A stretch of 64,000 nucleotides of DNA, from assembly GCA_947579665.1 (NCBI GenBank), contig OX388345.1, positions 68,315,454 to 68,379,453 of the forward strand. The letters run 5' to 3'. Made by a program: the position numbers and the translations under genes. Origin of the DNA: Sympetrum striolatum. Its lineage: Eukaryota > Arthropoda > Insecta > Odonata > Libellulidae. Under the pieces are notes generated by a model that was not told where the DNA came from, ran no database searches, and saw nothing but the letters and a program-made list of their open reading frames with translations. The stretch's first letter is position 1, and each line of letters opens with the position of its first letter. This document shows positions 1 to 12,489 of this stretch, in pieces.

Positions 1-3000
1 TTTTCTTTGTTAACCTTCAGTTGCAAAGATTTTTCCCCACACCCTGCTCTTTATTTTTGTTTCTATTTATATGAATTAGCTAGCTGTTAATATTGTGAAT
101 AAATTATTTGTGAATTGTGAATATTGGAAATTTTGTGAATGTAGAACCTATATGTTGTGATTAGATGTTTATACATCTGCTGTAAAAGATGGAGATGCTG
201 GAAATATGGAGAGATTAATTATAACTTGCGAATTAGCTGCTACCTAATTACTTTGTTTCCAAAAGTACAGAGCGTCATTTGCATCATAAATGTTTTATTC
301 TAAATTTTAGAAAATGCTACTTTTTATTAAGGGTAATAGAAAGCAATTAACGTATAGAATTGAAATTAGTTCGTTATTCTGGATTTCAGAAGTTATTAGA
401 AATTATTTTCATTCAGAATAGCCAAGTCTTTCTGGCGCTCGTTTTGTTTCTTTTCCTCTTCCCGAAAATGACCCGACTCGAGAAATTTAAAAGAACTCGG
501 TTGATTCTTTGTCTCGGTTGACAGCATGTGTTTACAACTACCAAGCCCTCCCCCGTTCTCTGTCTACCCATTCCATCGAAGGGGTACGAAACCAGTGGCG
601 GAGAAAGCGTGAACTAACGGAGCCCTAGTGCTGGTGGTGAAATTTTCTCGAAGTAAAGAGCACCCTTAACTTATAGCACATGTACAAAAAAGTGCAATAA
701 TCTTCGTTTTCACTTGGGAGCCTAATAAGATACGTCTTTTTATGAGAAAAAATATTGCCGGTTGAATTTTGGGTTCCAAAATATAATGATTAAATTTCAT
801 CACCTGTGAGATGCTATTCTCAGGCATAAACATCATATTGGCATCCTGCATACATCCTATGCAATGTTATTTTATACTTACTATTACACATGCTGTAAGT
901 TTATTTCTATGTCTATATCTATGTAAGAACCCTGCTTGCACCTTGACTATATTTTCCTAAACTATTGTCCTTCTTATTTATGATTAGATTTCAGATATTC
1001 TCGACAATCCGACGCTGGAATGAGAACGTTTTCCTTTAAATTGCTGCGTTTTGTTCTAAAGTTGTTGTCAAAATGAAATGTTTGCTTGCAAGAAATTTTA
1101 ATGAGACAATAGTTATAGAAAAATGGAGAGAACATTTTATAACCTTGCTTAATATAGAAAAAAATTGAGATTAAACTTTTGCAGCGATTTCTGTATGCAT
1201 TCATTCACCTGAGCACAGGCTTCTTATCCAACTCAAAATCCTTCGCAAATCATCCATTAACATATCTGTACTTTCCTCTTATTCTTAGAGCATCCCACTC
1301 TTTCCAAGTCATCACCTCTTCCATCGGACATACTCCATACTAAAGCCCTTCCGTTCTTCACTCACCTCTGATGCTTCCAAAAACATTTCATCATCTTCAC
1401 TCCTCCGAACCAATCTCCTCCTGTTATTTCAAAACTTGAATGTTCTCCACTCTCATGCATTGTCCTTCTCCGTGTTCATTTGGATGCCATGTGGTTGCCT
1501 TCAGCTTCTTGCCTTTCACCCGCAAATACACCGAGATCTTCCCTTAGTTCCCGGAACCTAGGCCAACCAATGATAGCAAAATTTATTTCGGTAATCAGTT
1601 ATTTTCATCCTAAGAATCCATTGAAGAACTCATATCCACTTGGATTTTTCACAACTTTCCCAGCAAGATTTTCATCGATTAATAGAAGCTCGTATTCTTG
1701 GTACTTAATTTTTCTGAACACATCATATTTTATAGAGTTATTACTACCGAAGATCATTTAAATGACAGTTCCATATCTATTTCGGCCATTTAAATAAAGT
1801 TATAGATCTTTAAAAGTCAAAAATATCTTCCAAAGAAATAACAGTAGCTGAAAAACATATATTATAAGGTATCGAAATAGATGTTCTATTATCGTAGATA
1901 CTAGCACAATACAACCTATAGATACTAGGTGTATTCTAAAAAAAGCGGACTTCTTCATATTAGACACACTACACTCTATTCCTTGAGACTCAACGGACAG
2001 TTCTGATAACTTAAAAACATCAGAATCACGGAAGACTGGATGATTTGTTTTATTTATATTAAAAGATAATGTGAATAGTTTAATGGAAAATTCCTCGACA
2101 GAGAATTAATGAGTTTAAATTATAAGACGTGAAAATGTGAAACAAATACTACGGTATACGTTGATTACAGTTTTAATTAGCTAACTTTTGAATAATTTTT
2201 AAAATAAATTATAAATCCAAATAATGCAAGATATATCGTTGAAAAACAGAACCTTCCTCGGTATGCTTTGGTCTAAATAGTGAGATATTACCCTTTAAAA
2301 ATTACTATCAATTAAATAGAACTATTCAAAATGTTTAATTAATCCATTTCGAGTTTGATGGAGCAAATAATGAATATTATCAGAGATTTTTAATTTAGCA
2401 TTGCCTATTCGAAATAATAAATCGTGAATACACATCGAAACTATGTAGGAGTGCCTGATTAGATAATCAAAAAACAGAAGGTGAAATGAATATGCTATAT
2501 ACATTTGTATAGCTTCCTCTTTAATGTATTGCTTGAAAACATGGGAATAGATAAAGGTCAGATTTGTTAACGACATTAATTCTCAAATGAAATGCCATTA
2601 ATGAAAGCTGCTTATGATTTATTACTAATATATTTTATTGGATATTTATTTAATCGTTCATAAGCTGCTTTGTAAGATATCTCGGTCACTGCCTGCTAAA
2701 TGCAGATCTTTTAAAAGTACGATTAACAAATATCTATTCACTAAATCCAATTACAGTTAGGGACGTCAAGCCTTGATAAATTTCTAATTAAATACATTAA
2801 TTGGCAACCATTTCATAAGCACAAGGTCGTCACGTGTATTAATTTTTTTAATTTAAAAGTAATGACATTGGATTCTCTTGAAAACTTTTCAAGCAACGTC
2901 GTTGAAGTTAATTATGCACTAATAAACTGAATAATTAGAGAGAGGCGCTCGTGTTAGAAATTAAATTCTTCATGCAGCTTTGTGATTCTACACAATGTAT

Positions 3001-3340
3001 TTTACTGCTGATAATAAGTGAAAATGTTAGGAACGCAAATTTATACATGAGCTCAAATGATAAAACAACATATAATTAGTGGTCTAATCTGAATTTCTTT
3101 ATTTTATTCCAGTGATAACTCACATTGTGACATAATGTAGCGAATTTGATTACAGGCAAAGAATTTTGACCAACCAAAATGTATCATTAGAGATAAATAA
3201 ATGGAAAGAAAGGAACACGGCTGTGTTATTGACATTAAGAGTTAAAAGAGCTTCAAATAGCCGTTGTTTGTGTACAACCCGTCGTGTGGAAGTATCCTAA
3301 CCATAGGGTTAACCGTACTGATGTATTGTAAGCGTTATTA
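1..3340. other. AT-rich non-coding stretch
   Basis: I see no gene here. The sequence is AT-rich with frequent stops in all frames. About 1225-1470 is pyrimidine-rich on the plus strand, so its long open frames are compositional. No tRNA, clear transposon domain or splice-bounded exon was found. Confidence 0.6.
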
Positions 3341-3386
3341 TTCTCGATACTTATTTAGGTGACTATGTCACCATCTTCGGGAGAGG
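3341..3386 (-). other. Hammerhead-like fold downstream of the Penelope-like fragment
   Basis: Read on the minus strand, this segment has CGAAGA, then a stem of GGTGAC with GTCACC around a 3-nt loop, then TAAAT and a CGAGA-type flank. It starts about 60 nt past the stop of the GIY-YIG fragment. The order matches the CTGANGA / stem II / GAAAC / GTC order of the two motifs at 14.2-14.4 kb, but both core boxes here are eroded. Penelope-like elements are known to carry hammerhead ribozymes in their terminal repeats. Calling this a relic of one is inference; activity is not expected. Confidence 0.35.
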
Positions 3387-3396
3387 AAGAGACTGT

Positions 3397-3414
3397 GGGG
3401 GGGTAGGGGAGGGG
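3397..3414 (+). other. G-quadruplex motif
   Basis: The plus strand has a run of seven G, then TA, four G, A, four G. This satisfies a four-run G-quadruplex pattern with loops of 1-2 nt. It lies between the stop of the Penelope-like fragment and its hammerhead-like relic. Whether it forms in vivo is unknown. Confidence 0.6.
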
Positions 3415-3444
3415 TGTGGTATTTATGCATATTGTTGTGTGACA

Positions 3445-3876
3445 TCAATAAAGGGAGAACAACCTAGAGGAAGGAATGGGACCGAAGTCTCTATTCATGA
3501 TGTGTGGGTTGTTTCTGTGAACGAAAAGGCTTTCAAAAGCGTCAAGTTTGGTCAAATTTTGAACAGAATTTATAAGTTTTAAGTTTTCTTTGCTAATTTT
3601 GTGATCATGCTCGTGTATGTGTTGTGCGATGCTGGACATGTTTATTGAATTATATTTGAAATAAGCCAAATGCTCTTTAAATCTTTTTTCTATATTTCTT
3701 CTATTTAGTCAGATGTATACTTTGTCGGAATCTCGACAAGAGACGTATATGCCCAGTTTATTTAATTTCGGAATTGGGTCTTTCGGGATATGAAGAAGAT
3801 TCGATTTGGGCCAATGTCGTGCTCTCTTAAAACTTAAACTCAACTCCATCATTACCGACTGGACATATGGCAACGT
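3445..3876 (-). pseudogene. Penelope-like retroelement, C-terminal fragment with GIY-YIG endonuclease
   Basis: On the minus strand an open frame reads from TLPYVQSV (about 3876) through a basic KRARHWPKSN stretch and KDPIPKLNK into GIYVSC (GIY codons 3745-3753), then DSDKVYI followed by an in-frame TGA at 3709-3711. This is exactly where the G of the YIG motif should be. After the stop the same frame continues with RFKEHLAYF, an H-x-H-D-H stretch, LDAFESLFVH and NRDFGP, ending at a TGA at 3445-3447. That is the layout of the RT-to-GIY-YIG linker and nuclease at the C-terminus of Penelope-like elements, where the nuclease nicks target DNA. The RT palm is not visible further upstream, so this is a truncated copy, probably inactivated by a single substitution in the active-site motif. 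Some other GIY-YIG retroelements share this C-terminus, so the exact clade is less certain. Confidence 0.75.
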
Positions 3877-4130
3877 ACTTAATAATTATTAATAACTAAA
3901 AATAACCTTCATCATGATCATTGGTAGTATATGGCCCTATTGGCTTCATGCATTGAGCGTAGAAAAGATTTGGAATTAGCAAAAGAGAAAACCCTTTTCC
4001 CACCTATGCCTAAACAATAATTACCTGAAATTCACAGAGAAGGCCTTAACTCTGTGAAGTTCCGACAGAATCCAATTGTTTTTTAAACTTCGTTTTATTT
4101 AACAAAAGGAGTTATAAAACTGCTGCTGCT

Positions 4131-4245
4131 GCTTGGCTGCGCGGTCAGAGTTGTTGAAAGCGGTCCCGGGTTTGATTCCCGGTGAGAGTCCTTTTGTGAA
4201 ATTACCTAAGCTGTCGAAGCACTTTTAGCAAAACTGTGAAGTTGA
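4131..4245 (+). mobile_element. tRNA-derived SINE, copy A
   Basis: A tRNA-like head with an A-box-like TGGCTGCGCGG (4134-4144) is followed by a B box GGTTTGATTCC (4169-4179) embedded in tcccggg...cccgg. The tail reads GTGAAATTACCTAAGCT then CGAAGCACTTTTAG. The copy at 35578 has the same order: B box, gaaatgatctaagct, cgaaatactta. A cloverleaf cannot be completed, so it is not a functional tRNA gene. Pol III A/B boxes and a shared tRNA-unrelated tail define a SINE. A short CTG microsatellite (4121-4135) overlaps its 5' end. Confidence 0.7.
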
Positions 4246-4414
4246 AAGCTTATGGTCCCTGACTGCATAACACGAGTATTTAAGCGTATATTATCAGTAT
4301 AACAATCTCTGTTACTCTCACTTTGGAACCAAAATTGATACATTGCAATCACTAGATAACCAATACCCACCAGTATATCTAGAAGGTCGACCTGTTTAGA
4401 CTAGAAAATAGCTC

Positions 4415-5002
4415 TTGTCCAAGAGCCATAAGCTTTCCATTTCACTATACAAGAATTATCACCATTTTCTCAATGACCACATTCACTACAATCCCTACAT
4501 CCATGCCACCATGCACGGTAAGACGATCCAGGCATCAGGTCCATTAAGAACTGTATATTTCAAGCCTCGGAAAATCGAATCGAGATTACAAACATTCCCC
4601 CCGTCTCCTCGGGTTTCCTCACGGGATGTTATGCTCACCGCCTCACATCTGTTTCAACTCCTCAAAACTCCATCGACGCCCCAAGAGAGAGTCCATCCAA
4701 ACGCCATTCCTTCACTCGTCCCCTCAATCGCTCTCGGGCGGAGAATCCGATACAGGAATGGCACTTCCTCCGCGTCTGGGTCACTCCTTTGCAGTCACGA
4801 TCAAAGCAAAGCGCCGAAGGGACAGGGAGAGATAAGGGGAGGGAAGTATTGCGCCTACTCACGCACCGGGGATTTTTAAAAAAGAAAGCGTATCTCTCGA
4901 ATCCCCCTCCTCGGCGGGGATTCACGTGACGTATCGGAAAGTTAGCGAGAGGGGAAAATGAAAACGTGTTATATATACAGTAAGGTGAACGACTTGTCAT
5001 TG
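4415..5002 (+). promoter_or_regulatory. GC-richer island ending in a candidate TATA/Inr promoter
   Basis: About 4560-4960 is clearly richer in G+C and CpG than its surroundings. At its right edge are a CACGTG E-box running into TGACGT (4923-4932), a TATATATA (4970-4977) and an initiator-like TCATTG whose A is at 4999, 29 bp from the first T of the TATA box. That spacing is canonical for RNA polymerase II. No coding exon is recognisable downstream, so this may be a non-coding transcript start or chance. The 154-aa plus-strand frame inside the island matches nothing I know. Confidence 0.25.
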
Positions 5003-7430
5003 ATTTTATCTTCTCTAGTTCCTTTGATCTCGGAAATATATGTGTGACGAGGCGCGGACAAAGATTTGGGATTTGTAAAGGTTGACGAGGAATTTGGAGT
5101 AATTCAGTCGTGTTTGCCAGAATCTAAGACAAACACAACTATCAGACTACTCTCAGAAATAACCTTTCCAGCGAAATTCACGTGAAGAATGAATTAATCT
5201 TAAAAATTATCAATTACGGTAACAAAGAATTATGACGAATGCTTTTCATTCAAAACCTTTTGTCGAAAACAACTAAAAACTACGAATTCGAACATGATAA
5301 CATTCATTCACAAGGTTACTACTAGGTTGAAAAACTTAGGAAAGAGTTGCTTTCAAGAAAATAAAGTGTTTGCTAGGCAGATAAAAGGCTATGGCTTTTT
5401 TTATCTGCCTAAATTAAATTTATTGAAAACACGGGTCGCGAAAAAACGTAAAGATATACGTATGATCTACTAAAGATCTCGTAAATTAAGTAATACGTTG
5501 GAAATACAGAGAATAAAGGAACACATATCTATTTATAAAGGATCGAGTGGTTAATTATTACAGTGTGGTGTAGCAAAAATAAATCTTTAGAAGTTTGTTC
5601 TTTGCATTTTCCATGGAATACCACCAAGTTAAGGCCCACATTACCGATATAATTAGAAATTATAATTTCGATTCTCAAACGATTCCTCCTTTTATTGGAA
5701 ATTCAGTGAGGAACAAATACATTTTGATTCGCTAAAATAAGGTTATTTACAGCACTTATATATTATTAAAATGCATAGGTTCTTATATATGAACTTATAT
5801 AAGAATATATCCTACTATATGAAATGGATAAATGTTTAAACATGTGCTAAATAAATAGTTCGTTATTAAAGAACGCAAAAATTTCGTCCCCTTGACTTTG
5901 ATTGAAGGTTGCCTGACTAGGTTGTTATCAGAGGTCGGTCCTGGTATTCCTTTCCCTTTCTGTTTAGAAGTTTCTAGAGTCCTGCACTTCAATGCATGAA
6001 CGACGCAAAGGACTTACGCTTTAATCTCAGGGTCTCAAACGAAATCAAAGTTGCCACAGTTAGCTCCCTCAAATGGTACGAACTTTACGGACGGAAATTT
6101 CCCGGAAAACGTTTATGACCGTACCTCACCCAGGCGAAAGCATTTCACGATCAAAAGCATAACACTTATAGTAAGAGCAGTAAACGAAACTAATTAGTAT
6201 ATGAACATAGCGAATTTTCGATAAACAAGATCTTAGACACTCAAGCTTTTCAAAATATTTCAGATCGACGAGCATTTTTATCTCGATGGTGAAATTTGTA
6301 AGTGGAACTACAATCTAGGAGATCGAAATTCTGCGAAACTTCAGAAAAACTACTCGTTTAAAAATGTCTTCCAGTAAAATATTTCTTACAAACTTCAGAA
6401 ACTAAATCCACCGCTACAGTTACAAGTACCAGTTAGGTTACCTAGCTTTTAACCATTAAATAGCGATCTTATTTTTCTTAAATTTTCCGTCACGTACAAA
6501 TATATTTTTGTTTTAGAATGGCAGTTTAACTCCTGTTACTATTTCATTCTAATCGAATTTTCTTTACTTTTCAATATAAGAGATTTAAATAATTCCAAGA
6601 ACCAGTAAGATTAAAAATCGGTGACAATGTTCTTTTTTCAGTAAAATGGAAATGAAACTTCGGAGAAATTCCAAAGTCCTTCTTACGACATCACAAATAA
6701 ATCCGTTGCTTGACTTGATTTAAGTGGAAACAAGTTTAAATGTGCGAGTTTCTCAATGGGTAATATTAAAAAAATTAGGGTATCTTAAAATGATTTCTTT
6801 CTGAGTTATATTTTTTCCAAAACAATAAGTATTTTTCATGATTATTGTGTTTCGAATATTGCTTATTATTAACTTAGATTGGAATTCCTCGTTAATATTA
6901 TTCTTGCAAGACAACAATAATCAAGTTTTTTCTTTCTGGTTGAATATTTGACAAAAATTTTTAGTAAATAGATAGAAAAATATAATAGAGTTTTTTTGAG
7001 ATCTTATATGTGAGATGAATAAGAAGCTCAAACATATATCTGTATAACGTGACTTAAGGGTTAAGAAAGTTAGTATCGCATCATCGGCAGAAATGGAGCT
7101 TACTCGATCCTATACTACCTCTAACCTTTGCATAGCCAAATATAGGATATAATAATAATAATGATTTTAAACTTTTACCCTATTGATAAATAAACAACTC
7201 CCACACTTATTTGCGCTAGAAAATTTCGTGTAGCATCCGATAAGATTACACTTCAAAACAGGAATAAACGAACGCTTCGCGAATCGCCTGCAGCAGACTA
7301 GCAGAAAGCGAGAATAGCCACATAAAGTTCGCATGTATTAAGCCACCGAGGAGTATTTATATTTAATTCCTCCTCCCTCACGGTAAAGGAAGAGAAATGG
7401 CCGAAATGACCCGCTCGCACACATACAAAT
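5003..7430. other. AT-rich non-coding stretch with two small hairpins
   Basis: No gene recognised. Two short perfect inverted repeats stand out: TAGGCAGATAAAA at 5374-5386 paired with 5399-5411, and TTCTTATATA at 5780-5789 paired with 5796-5805. Both could form small cruciforms; neither has flanking duplications I could see. Confidence 0.5.
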
Positions 7431-7439
7431 ACATTTACT

Positions 7440-7860
7440 ACCCTCAGACAGCGAGCGGGATGCAAAGTTAATACAAATCCTCCTGCATTAAGAGGTTGAC
7501 AAATTATCTTTTGTAACGCTCTCTCCCCCACTCCCTCTTTCGCTGCACCCTCGCCACTCCCTCCTAACGGCACCCAGCCCCCCGCCGCTCCTCCGTTAGG
7601 TCCGAAGCTAAAAGCGGAGTCCTGCAATGCTGTGAATACGGAGTCAACCGCCACATAAATATCAGGGCCGTAATCTTCTCGGCAATCCGGCGGCATGATG
7701 AATGGCGGGAGAAAGAGGAGAGGAGGAGGAAGGGGGAGGTAAAAGGGGGAATTAATGGAGGAAAGGAGAGAGAGGGACAAGGAAGGACATGTGGAAGAGA
7801 GGGAAGCGACAGACGGAGGAGGGGATGCACGTAAGAAAATGGATGTGTCGACATACAGGA
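7440..7860. other. GC-richer island with polypurine tract
   Basis: This block is G+C- and CpG-enriched. About 7700-7830 is almost pure purine on the plus strand (gagga/gggagg runs), which explains the long minus-strand open frames (160 and 96 aa) as compositional. Around 7640-7690 there is a non-repetitive CpG-containing stretch with accgccacataaatat, partly shared with the island at 30.6 kb. It is a candidate conserved regulatory block. Confidence 0.35.
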
Positions 7861-9639
7861 TAGTATTAAGGAAAGAGTCGGGGAGGCAATTAATCAGGTC
7901 AATTATTAAGTTGGGAACACGATGACCGGGACGGGGATTATGGTGCCAGTTTCAGGGGTAATTATTCTGAAATGAGAGTGGGACGATCCGTTAGGTTTTT
8001 CGGAATGGATGTCCCCTGGCAGGTATCTAATAGTGCCTTTTGAAAATGTTGGGGAAAGATCTAATAAGGGTTGAGAGAACCTTAAATCTACTGTATAAGG
8101 GGGTGCTTAGATATTCCCGCCGTTGAAAATCAATGCTTTCTCACAATTCAACTGCTACTAACTTTGCAATAGGTATATAAGTCTCGAATTAAATAGCATA
8201 ATCCTAAAAATTATTAATAGTTTTCACTGTATACGAAATTGAAAAGATTACCACCTAGACATATCTTTGTTTGCAATTTATTTTATGGGTGAGCTTATTT
8301 AATAGTATCTGTTAATTATTTTATGATTATGTTAGTTTAAGAGTATCTTACAATCAAAGCTGAAACATCAAAAAACCTGTTTGTTTTTGAATAAATAAAA
8401 ACCCATATGATTGTACAAAAGCTTGTATTTTACGGAGAGACCTAACTTTAGATATGTCGAGTTATGGAAAGGACTTAAGGTAACCTTGCGCCATAAGGTG
8501 AACGTGGAAAACTATGAAAAATCCCAAGGAAAATAGGATGTGAAAAAGTCTTAAGCAGGAAAGACTAGAAACACATCTAGCGGATGGTCTAACTACTGTC
8601 CAATTATGTAGACTGTTCTATTTCCTTCTCTCTTAGTACAAATATCTCTATTTTTGTCCACACCATCATATACTACAGATAATAATGAATACAGTAATAG
8701 GGTGAACTCACAAATATGTTTTACTACACTGTAGGGCAGCTCAATGTATGCAATCACTGCTTTTTATGATTTTTAATTATTATTAATTAATAAATGTATG
8801 CAATATGCTACCAGAAGTCCTGCTTCATGCGATGCAAATTTAGATGAAATGTTAAGCAAACAGAGATATACATTTCTAGCTTAAGGGATTCCTTTTCTTT
8901 GCACTTCTGAACATAAATCTTCACAGTAAGATAACACGAATAGCAATGTTATTCGCCATCATGGTTAGCAAAGAATCACTGCATTTTATACTCAATTCAA
9001 GTTCACCGTGTATGCTGTGAAACTATAAACATTTTTAAGGTTATGCTAAACAAAAAAGAAACTTTTCACCACAGTTATATGATGACTTAGAAAAGAAAAC
9101 TGAGGCTGGAATGGTAAAGCAGAACCTCAATGCCTTCAGTGACATTCATGCACGTGGAAATAACTCATGCCAACATTTATCCTCTCCCAGCTGATGTTAC
9201 ATTTACTGAATTCACGATTGAGAAATTCGCTCTAAAATTTTCGAGAGCGTATTCACGAGCTTAAAAATTATTTCGAAACTCCGAGTACTATATTTATTGC
9301 TCCATGGTTTAAATACAGCGGTGTCACGGATTCCGTGTGTCGCAAGAAAGGCAAAAGGCAGAGGATCCGTGGGAGGGGACTATGGCGGTAGTTAGCGGGC
9401 ACGATAAGGAGAGATAATGAGAGACAAAATAGCTCCATACAAAGTCATGCAAACATAAGTTAAGGAGCTTTAATGAGAGGGGACTACACGGATGGAAACA
9501 AAGATGGATGAATCGATCGCTAGTTGGCGAGCCCACCGCCGCTACCTCATTCGACTTCCAACGTCAGCGAATAAAAATAAAACGTTGGATAAAATAGGAG
9601 AAAATCAGGTGGACTAAACTTAGAAAAGGGTCGCTAAAT
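7861..9639. other. Non-coding stretch
   Basis: No gene, RNA or transposon domain recognised. A small CpG-richer patch lies at about 9330-9560. The rest is AT-rich with dense stops. Confidence 0.5.
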
Positions 9640-10305
9640 AATGATTTAGCTAATGTAAAATATTGTATTTTGTAGGACTAAGTGCCTCCGAACTTTCCGA
9701 TAAAATCATTGCTTGGAGAAATATTTTTATGGGTATTTTTTGAAATTTTGAGATGGATTCCTACATAGTATACATAAATCTTCGATTTTTTTAAACTAAA
9801 AATTTTTAATAACCAGCTTAAATTACTATTGCTTAATTTTTCGGTAGAATCATTGATTGGGAAAATATTTTCATGGGTATTTTTTTAAATTTAGAGATGG
9901 ATAGTTAGTCAATAAATCCTCAATTAATTTAAGCCAAAAATTTTAGGCATTTGTCTAATTGTAAGTATTAGCATCCTTAACCTTATTATTACAGAATAAG
10001 CTGCTACGCAATGGAAGGGAGTCTATTAATATCAATAATAAATAATATTTCATATAACATAATAACTTATAATAAAAGAGAGGAATCAGATTGGCTAAGC
10101 AAAGAAAAGATTCGCATTAAAAAAATAGCTAATGTAAAACTGTATAGAGACTTTGTATTGCTAAATTGATTGATAGAATCATTGATTCGTAAAATGTTTC
10201 CATTACTATTTTTTCGAAAATTTGTGATGGTTATCTTCTTAGTCAAGATATCCTCGATTGATTGCGACTGAGATGTTTTAGTAAATAGGCACCCTTAGCC
10301 TTAAA
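9640..10305 (+). repeat. Three diverged tandem copies of a ~170-200 bp AT-rich block
   Basis: Three successive copies share the order tagaatcattgattgg, then aaaatatttt.atgg.tatttttt, then a gagatgga-like box, a (g)tca.taaatcctc box, a aaaatttt box and a cacccttaacc-like end. Approximate copies are 9640-9820, 9825-9985 and 10090-10305. They differ by many substitutions and indels. No terminal inverted repeats or coding potential are seen, so this is an old local duplication rather than an obvious transposon array. Confidence 0.6.
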
Positions 10306-11006
10306 AAACTCAGAGGGGTTGATATTCAACCAAAGGAAGACTTTCATTATTAATTTTGAATAAGCCCTACAATGGGTTATGCACAATGACAAGTAAATAT
10401 ATCAATGTTACGCACGAAGAAATGGGATTCATGAAGAATTTTTCACCTGAATGTTTGCATTTTTTATCATTATACCGGCCTATATTCACACGATACAACT
10501 GTGCATTTTTCCTTATCCCCAATCAATCTTAGTAGCAGAATTAATCATTTGAGTACTTCATGCGACCACCTGAGCCTCGTTGCCTCGCTGTCTGCAGCCA
10601 ATACGTAGCAATGTGAATCATAGCTATGAAACTCTTTAAAATAATACAGATATGCGTGTAATTCTCTCTATATCTCCTAACAGTATATTCTTGTGTAAAA
10701 ACAAAATGAAGTGAGATATACTGCTGAAATCTAGTTCATAATTAAAGTTAAATACAGCGTAAATTACTCAAACCAACGTACTGCTGATAGTATCCTTTTG
10801 ATTTTTTCATGTTTTAGCCCTTATGAGCGATCCTCGCCATTATTTCTTAAACGAAAAAACATACGAGGAAAAAATTCCCATAAAGTGTGTATTGCATGCT
10901 TTTCGAGAGTACAAAAGTAACATTAAACAAATTCGTTCCAACAGAAATATATTTTCGTCAAAATCTTGTTTGTACCAAGTGCAGCATGAAGAATTATATA
11001 CTCAGC

Positions 11007-11125
11007 GCAGAAGTGCGGGTATAATACAAAGATATTTAGAATATGATATTGCGGCTTTTTATACTGACAGTATAAGAAGCCGATATCATATTCTCAATAT
11101 CCTTATATTATACCCGTACTTCTGC
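11007..11125. repeat. 119-bp foldback (long hairpin)
   Basis: A left arm (11007-11065) and right arm (11069-11125) are inverted copies, from gcagaagtgcgggtataata to the reverse complement of its partner. There are about 6-7 mismatches and one 2-nt gap over ~58 bp, with a 3-nt loop (gac). A 104-aa plus-strand frame runs through it but is explained by the repeat. It could be a MITE remnant, a hairpin-RNA/miRNA-type precursor or a template-switch palindrome. I saw no clear target-site duplication. Confidence 0.75.
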
Positions 11126-12489
11126 CTTATTTCTTAAATAGTAAATCCTTAAGAATGAACGTGTGCAAGCTTAAAAATACGAGCTAAAAAAAGCTTCATT
11201 TATCTGTATGATACATTTCATGGAAAATAAACAAGAGGTTTCATTGTGTTTCAGCTAACCTTTCTCATGAAAATCTTCTCATGGGATACTTAATCCCTTC
11301 TTACAAACCATGGACATCGATTCCCGATGAAAATAATAGGAAGAAAATATCGTCGTCTTTTGCACTAATTTTCTGCATTGGATAAAATGTTAATTTGCAA
11401 CCAATGAGCTCGCAATTTTTTTACGTAAAGCATTCAATGCTTCCTAATAAGAGAAAATGAGGAAATACCAACAACTGATACAAATTTTTATAGAGTGATG
11501 GATGCAGATGAAAAATCGAGAACAACTTTTGCCCCAAAAGAATACCCAAAAATATTCAACCAAGCAGTTGATGATGCTAGGGATTGTCGATAGCAAACAT
11601 TCAATAGCGAATGACATTCTAATAATTAACAATAGTGAATATTACAACCGAAGCTGCAATCAACCCATTCCTTTCACGTAATTACTACAAAGGATACGAC
11701 TGAAAAAATAGAAATGAACAAAACGGTTTATTTGGTGAGACATAACTTGAAAACAAAGCAGGTCAGAGCAAATAAGAAAATAGTGCGGGAATTTCAGCCG
11801 GAATGGAATTGGAGGTGGTGAGATCGGATAAGAAAGGGCGTGGGATATGAATGGCGGACGAATAGAGATAAGTATTGGGATTGACCTCCGTCGGGGGTTT
11901 GAGTTCCTGTTGGCATTCCTGGCACGAACTCAACTCCTTTCTTTTCTTACGCCATTCGACAAGATTTTCGCCAATGAAACTTTAGGCTGGGTTTTCGTAA
12001 ATACAACCATTGGCTATAATACGATTACTGTGGATTCTAAACAAGACTATTTTGCGGAATGACGTAAAGTCATTTGCTTAAATTACATTAACTTACTGAT
12101 TATACTATAAATGGGAAATTTCAGCCATTTTAAAACCTAATACACAAGCTAAACGCACAGTCCATATATCTAATTCATAATGTGATTTAGAGAATAGGTA
12201 GGATATGTTTATAACGAGAAATTAATGGCATTTTAATGAAATTCCACGTGATGATACTATAGAAAAAAATATAAATTAAGCTTTCAAAATATCTACTTTT
12301 CTACCCTAAAGATTGATAATGGAATGAAAACAACTTGTTTTTGTATCCATGAAAGAAAAACGCTCCTTTTGTAAATAAGAATAATTTTCAAGATATTCTA
12401 AACGTAATCACTCATAGATTTAGTGGCTCCTGCGTAATTAAATGATGAAAGTTATTAACAATTTCGACATCAAAATCGTCACCACCCAA
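11126..12489. other. Non-coding stretch
   Basis: No gene recognised. A slightly GC-richer patch at about 11815-11960 gives a 71-aa plus-strand frame that resembles no known protein. Confidence 0.5.

Noticed and set aside
4131..4205. Functional tRNA gene
   Set aside because: B box is good but acceptor and anticodon stems do not close; the tail shared with the 35.6-kb copy shows a SINE.
4415..4879. 154-aa plus-strand open frame
   Set aside because: Lies in a GC-richer patch with few stops; no domain, and overlaps a long frame on the opposite strand.
7298..7780. 160-aa minus-strand open frame
   Set aside because: Much of it lies opposite a polypurine tract that excludes stops on the other strand. 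Low-complexity Leu/Ser/Pro composition and no domain.
9640..10305. CRISPR array
   Set aside because: Repeats are long, diverged and AT-rich without constant spacers; the context is eukaryotic.
10823..11137. 104-aa plus-strand open frame
   Set aside because: Its second half is a hairpin (11007-11125), so the frame is incidental.
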